64,000 bases of DNA from Methanolobus tindarius DSM 2278. GTDB lineage: Archaea > Halobacteriota > Methanosarcinia > Methanosarcinales > Methanosarcinaceae. Under the pieces are notes generated by a model. That model was not told where the DNA came from. It saw only the letters and a list, made by a program, of their open reading frames with translations, and made no database searches. Within the stretch, counting starts at the first letter, position 1, and the number at the start of each line of letters is the position of its first letter. This document shows, in pieces, positions 63,667 through 64,000 of the stretch. The position numbers and the translations under genes were made by a program. The stretch spans positions 1,462,879 through 1,526,878 of the forward strand of contig NZ_AZAJ01000001.1 of assembly GCF_000504205.1 (NCBI RefSeq), written 5' to 3'.

Positions 63667-64000
63667 ATGCAAAGTAAATCATTAGATGGCCTGTTCCAGG
63701 AATTACTGGAAAATGAACCTATTTTTAAAAACAAAGAGGTTTTAAGACATTCATACACTCCTGATTCGCTTGTCCACCGTGACGATCAAATCAATAGCCT
63801 TGCTTCTATTCTTGTTTCAGCACTCAGGGGAGATACACCTTCTAACATTCTTATTTACGGAAAAACAGGTACAGGAAAAACAGCTGTTACAAGACATGTT
63901 GGAATTGAGCTTGAAAGAAAAGGCGAGTCTCTGGGACTTTCATGTAAAGTTGTCTACCTTAATTGTGAAGTAATCGACACGCAGTATAGACTTCTTGCAA
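63667..64000 (+). CDS. cdc6: Orc1/Cdc6 replication initiator, truncated by window edge
   Basis: The open frame of 111 codons to the window end starts MQSKSLDGLFQELLENEPIF and contains HSYTPDSLVHRDDQINSLAS and Walker A YGKTGTGKTAVTRH (near residues 70-83), the N-terminal AAA+ part of Orc1/Cdc6. It loads the MCM helicase at ORB elements, which lie directly upstream. GGGTGAAATAAGTAA precedes the ATG. The C-terminal part is outside the window. Confidence 0.95.
   Translation, partial: MQSKSLDGLFQELLENEPIFKNKEVLRHSYTPDSLVHRDDQINSLASILVSALRGDTPSNILIYGKTGTGKTAVTRHVGIELERKGESLGLSCKVVYLNCEVIDTQYRLLA

Noticed and set aside
1-64000. CRISPR arrays, prophage, intact insertion sequences
   Set aside because: No regularly spaced repeats, transposase, integrase or phage structural genes were seen when reading both strands.

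Overview
The window is chromosomal DNA from a methanogenic archaeon, most likely a methylotrophic member of the Methanosarcinaceae (Methanolobus/Methanococcoides type). Supporting genes are formylmethanofuran:H4MPT formyltransferase (ftr), tyrosine decarboxylase for methanofuran synthesis (mfnA), a monofunctional Ni-CO dehydrogenase (cooS), four-subunit pyruvate:ferredoxin oxidoreductase (porGDAB), HerA/NurA, Orc1/Cdc6 and archaeal TATA/BRE promoters. The genus is an inference and was not tested by any search.

Layout. 0-6 kb: an edge-truncated sodium:solute symporter, the nurA-herA repair pair, an RDD membrane protein lying between two copies of the herA 3' end, and tRNA-Lys(CTT). 6-20 kb: an archaeosortase-type surface protein, a UPF0200/UPF0201/TIM-barrel operon, tRNA dihydrouridine synthase, porGDAB, endonuclease III, AlkD-like glycosylase, SulP transporter and an ABC exporter. 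20-43 kb: mixed metabolic and information genes, namely an Fe-S aldo/keto reductase, TrmB regulator, EFR1 flavodoxin-ferredoxin, Vms1/eRF1-like release factor, cysE-cysK, DNA polymerase IV with a terminal PIP box, K+ channel, histidine kinase, RNase H protein, cooS with a CopB-type ATPase, and ftr.

43-54 kb is an accessory, AT-richer cell-surface region: beta-helix, Ig-like and small lipoprotein-like secreted proteins, a membrane-anchored double winged-helix regulator, and an extracellular HEAT-repeat protein. A 20-bp motif, TTATGGCCA-N5-TCCAAC, occurs in the same orientation upstream of three of these genes, including the regulator itself. This suggests a one-component transmembrane regulon that controls the envelope. 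Three window proteins also share an extracellular domain that I do not recognise.

54-64 kb: TraB-family protein, site-2 protease with CBS domains, mfnA, then a three-gene signalling operon (PAS-DUF835 protein, CheF-like protein, RecA/KaiC-like ATPase with an altered P-loop). This operon is divergent from orc1/cdc6 across an 0.9-kb AT-rich replication origin with inverted ORB elements. Two further ORB-like sites lie about 37 and 50 kb away.
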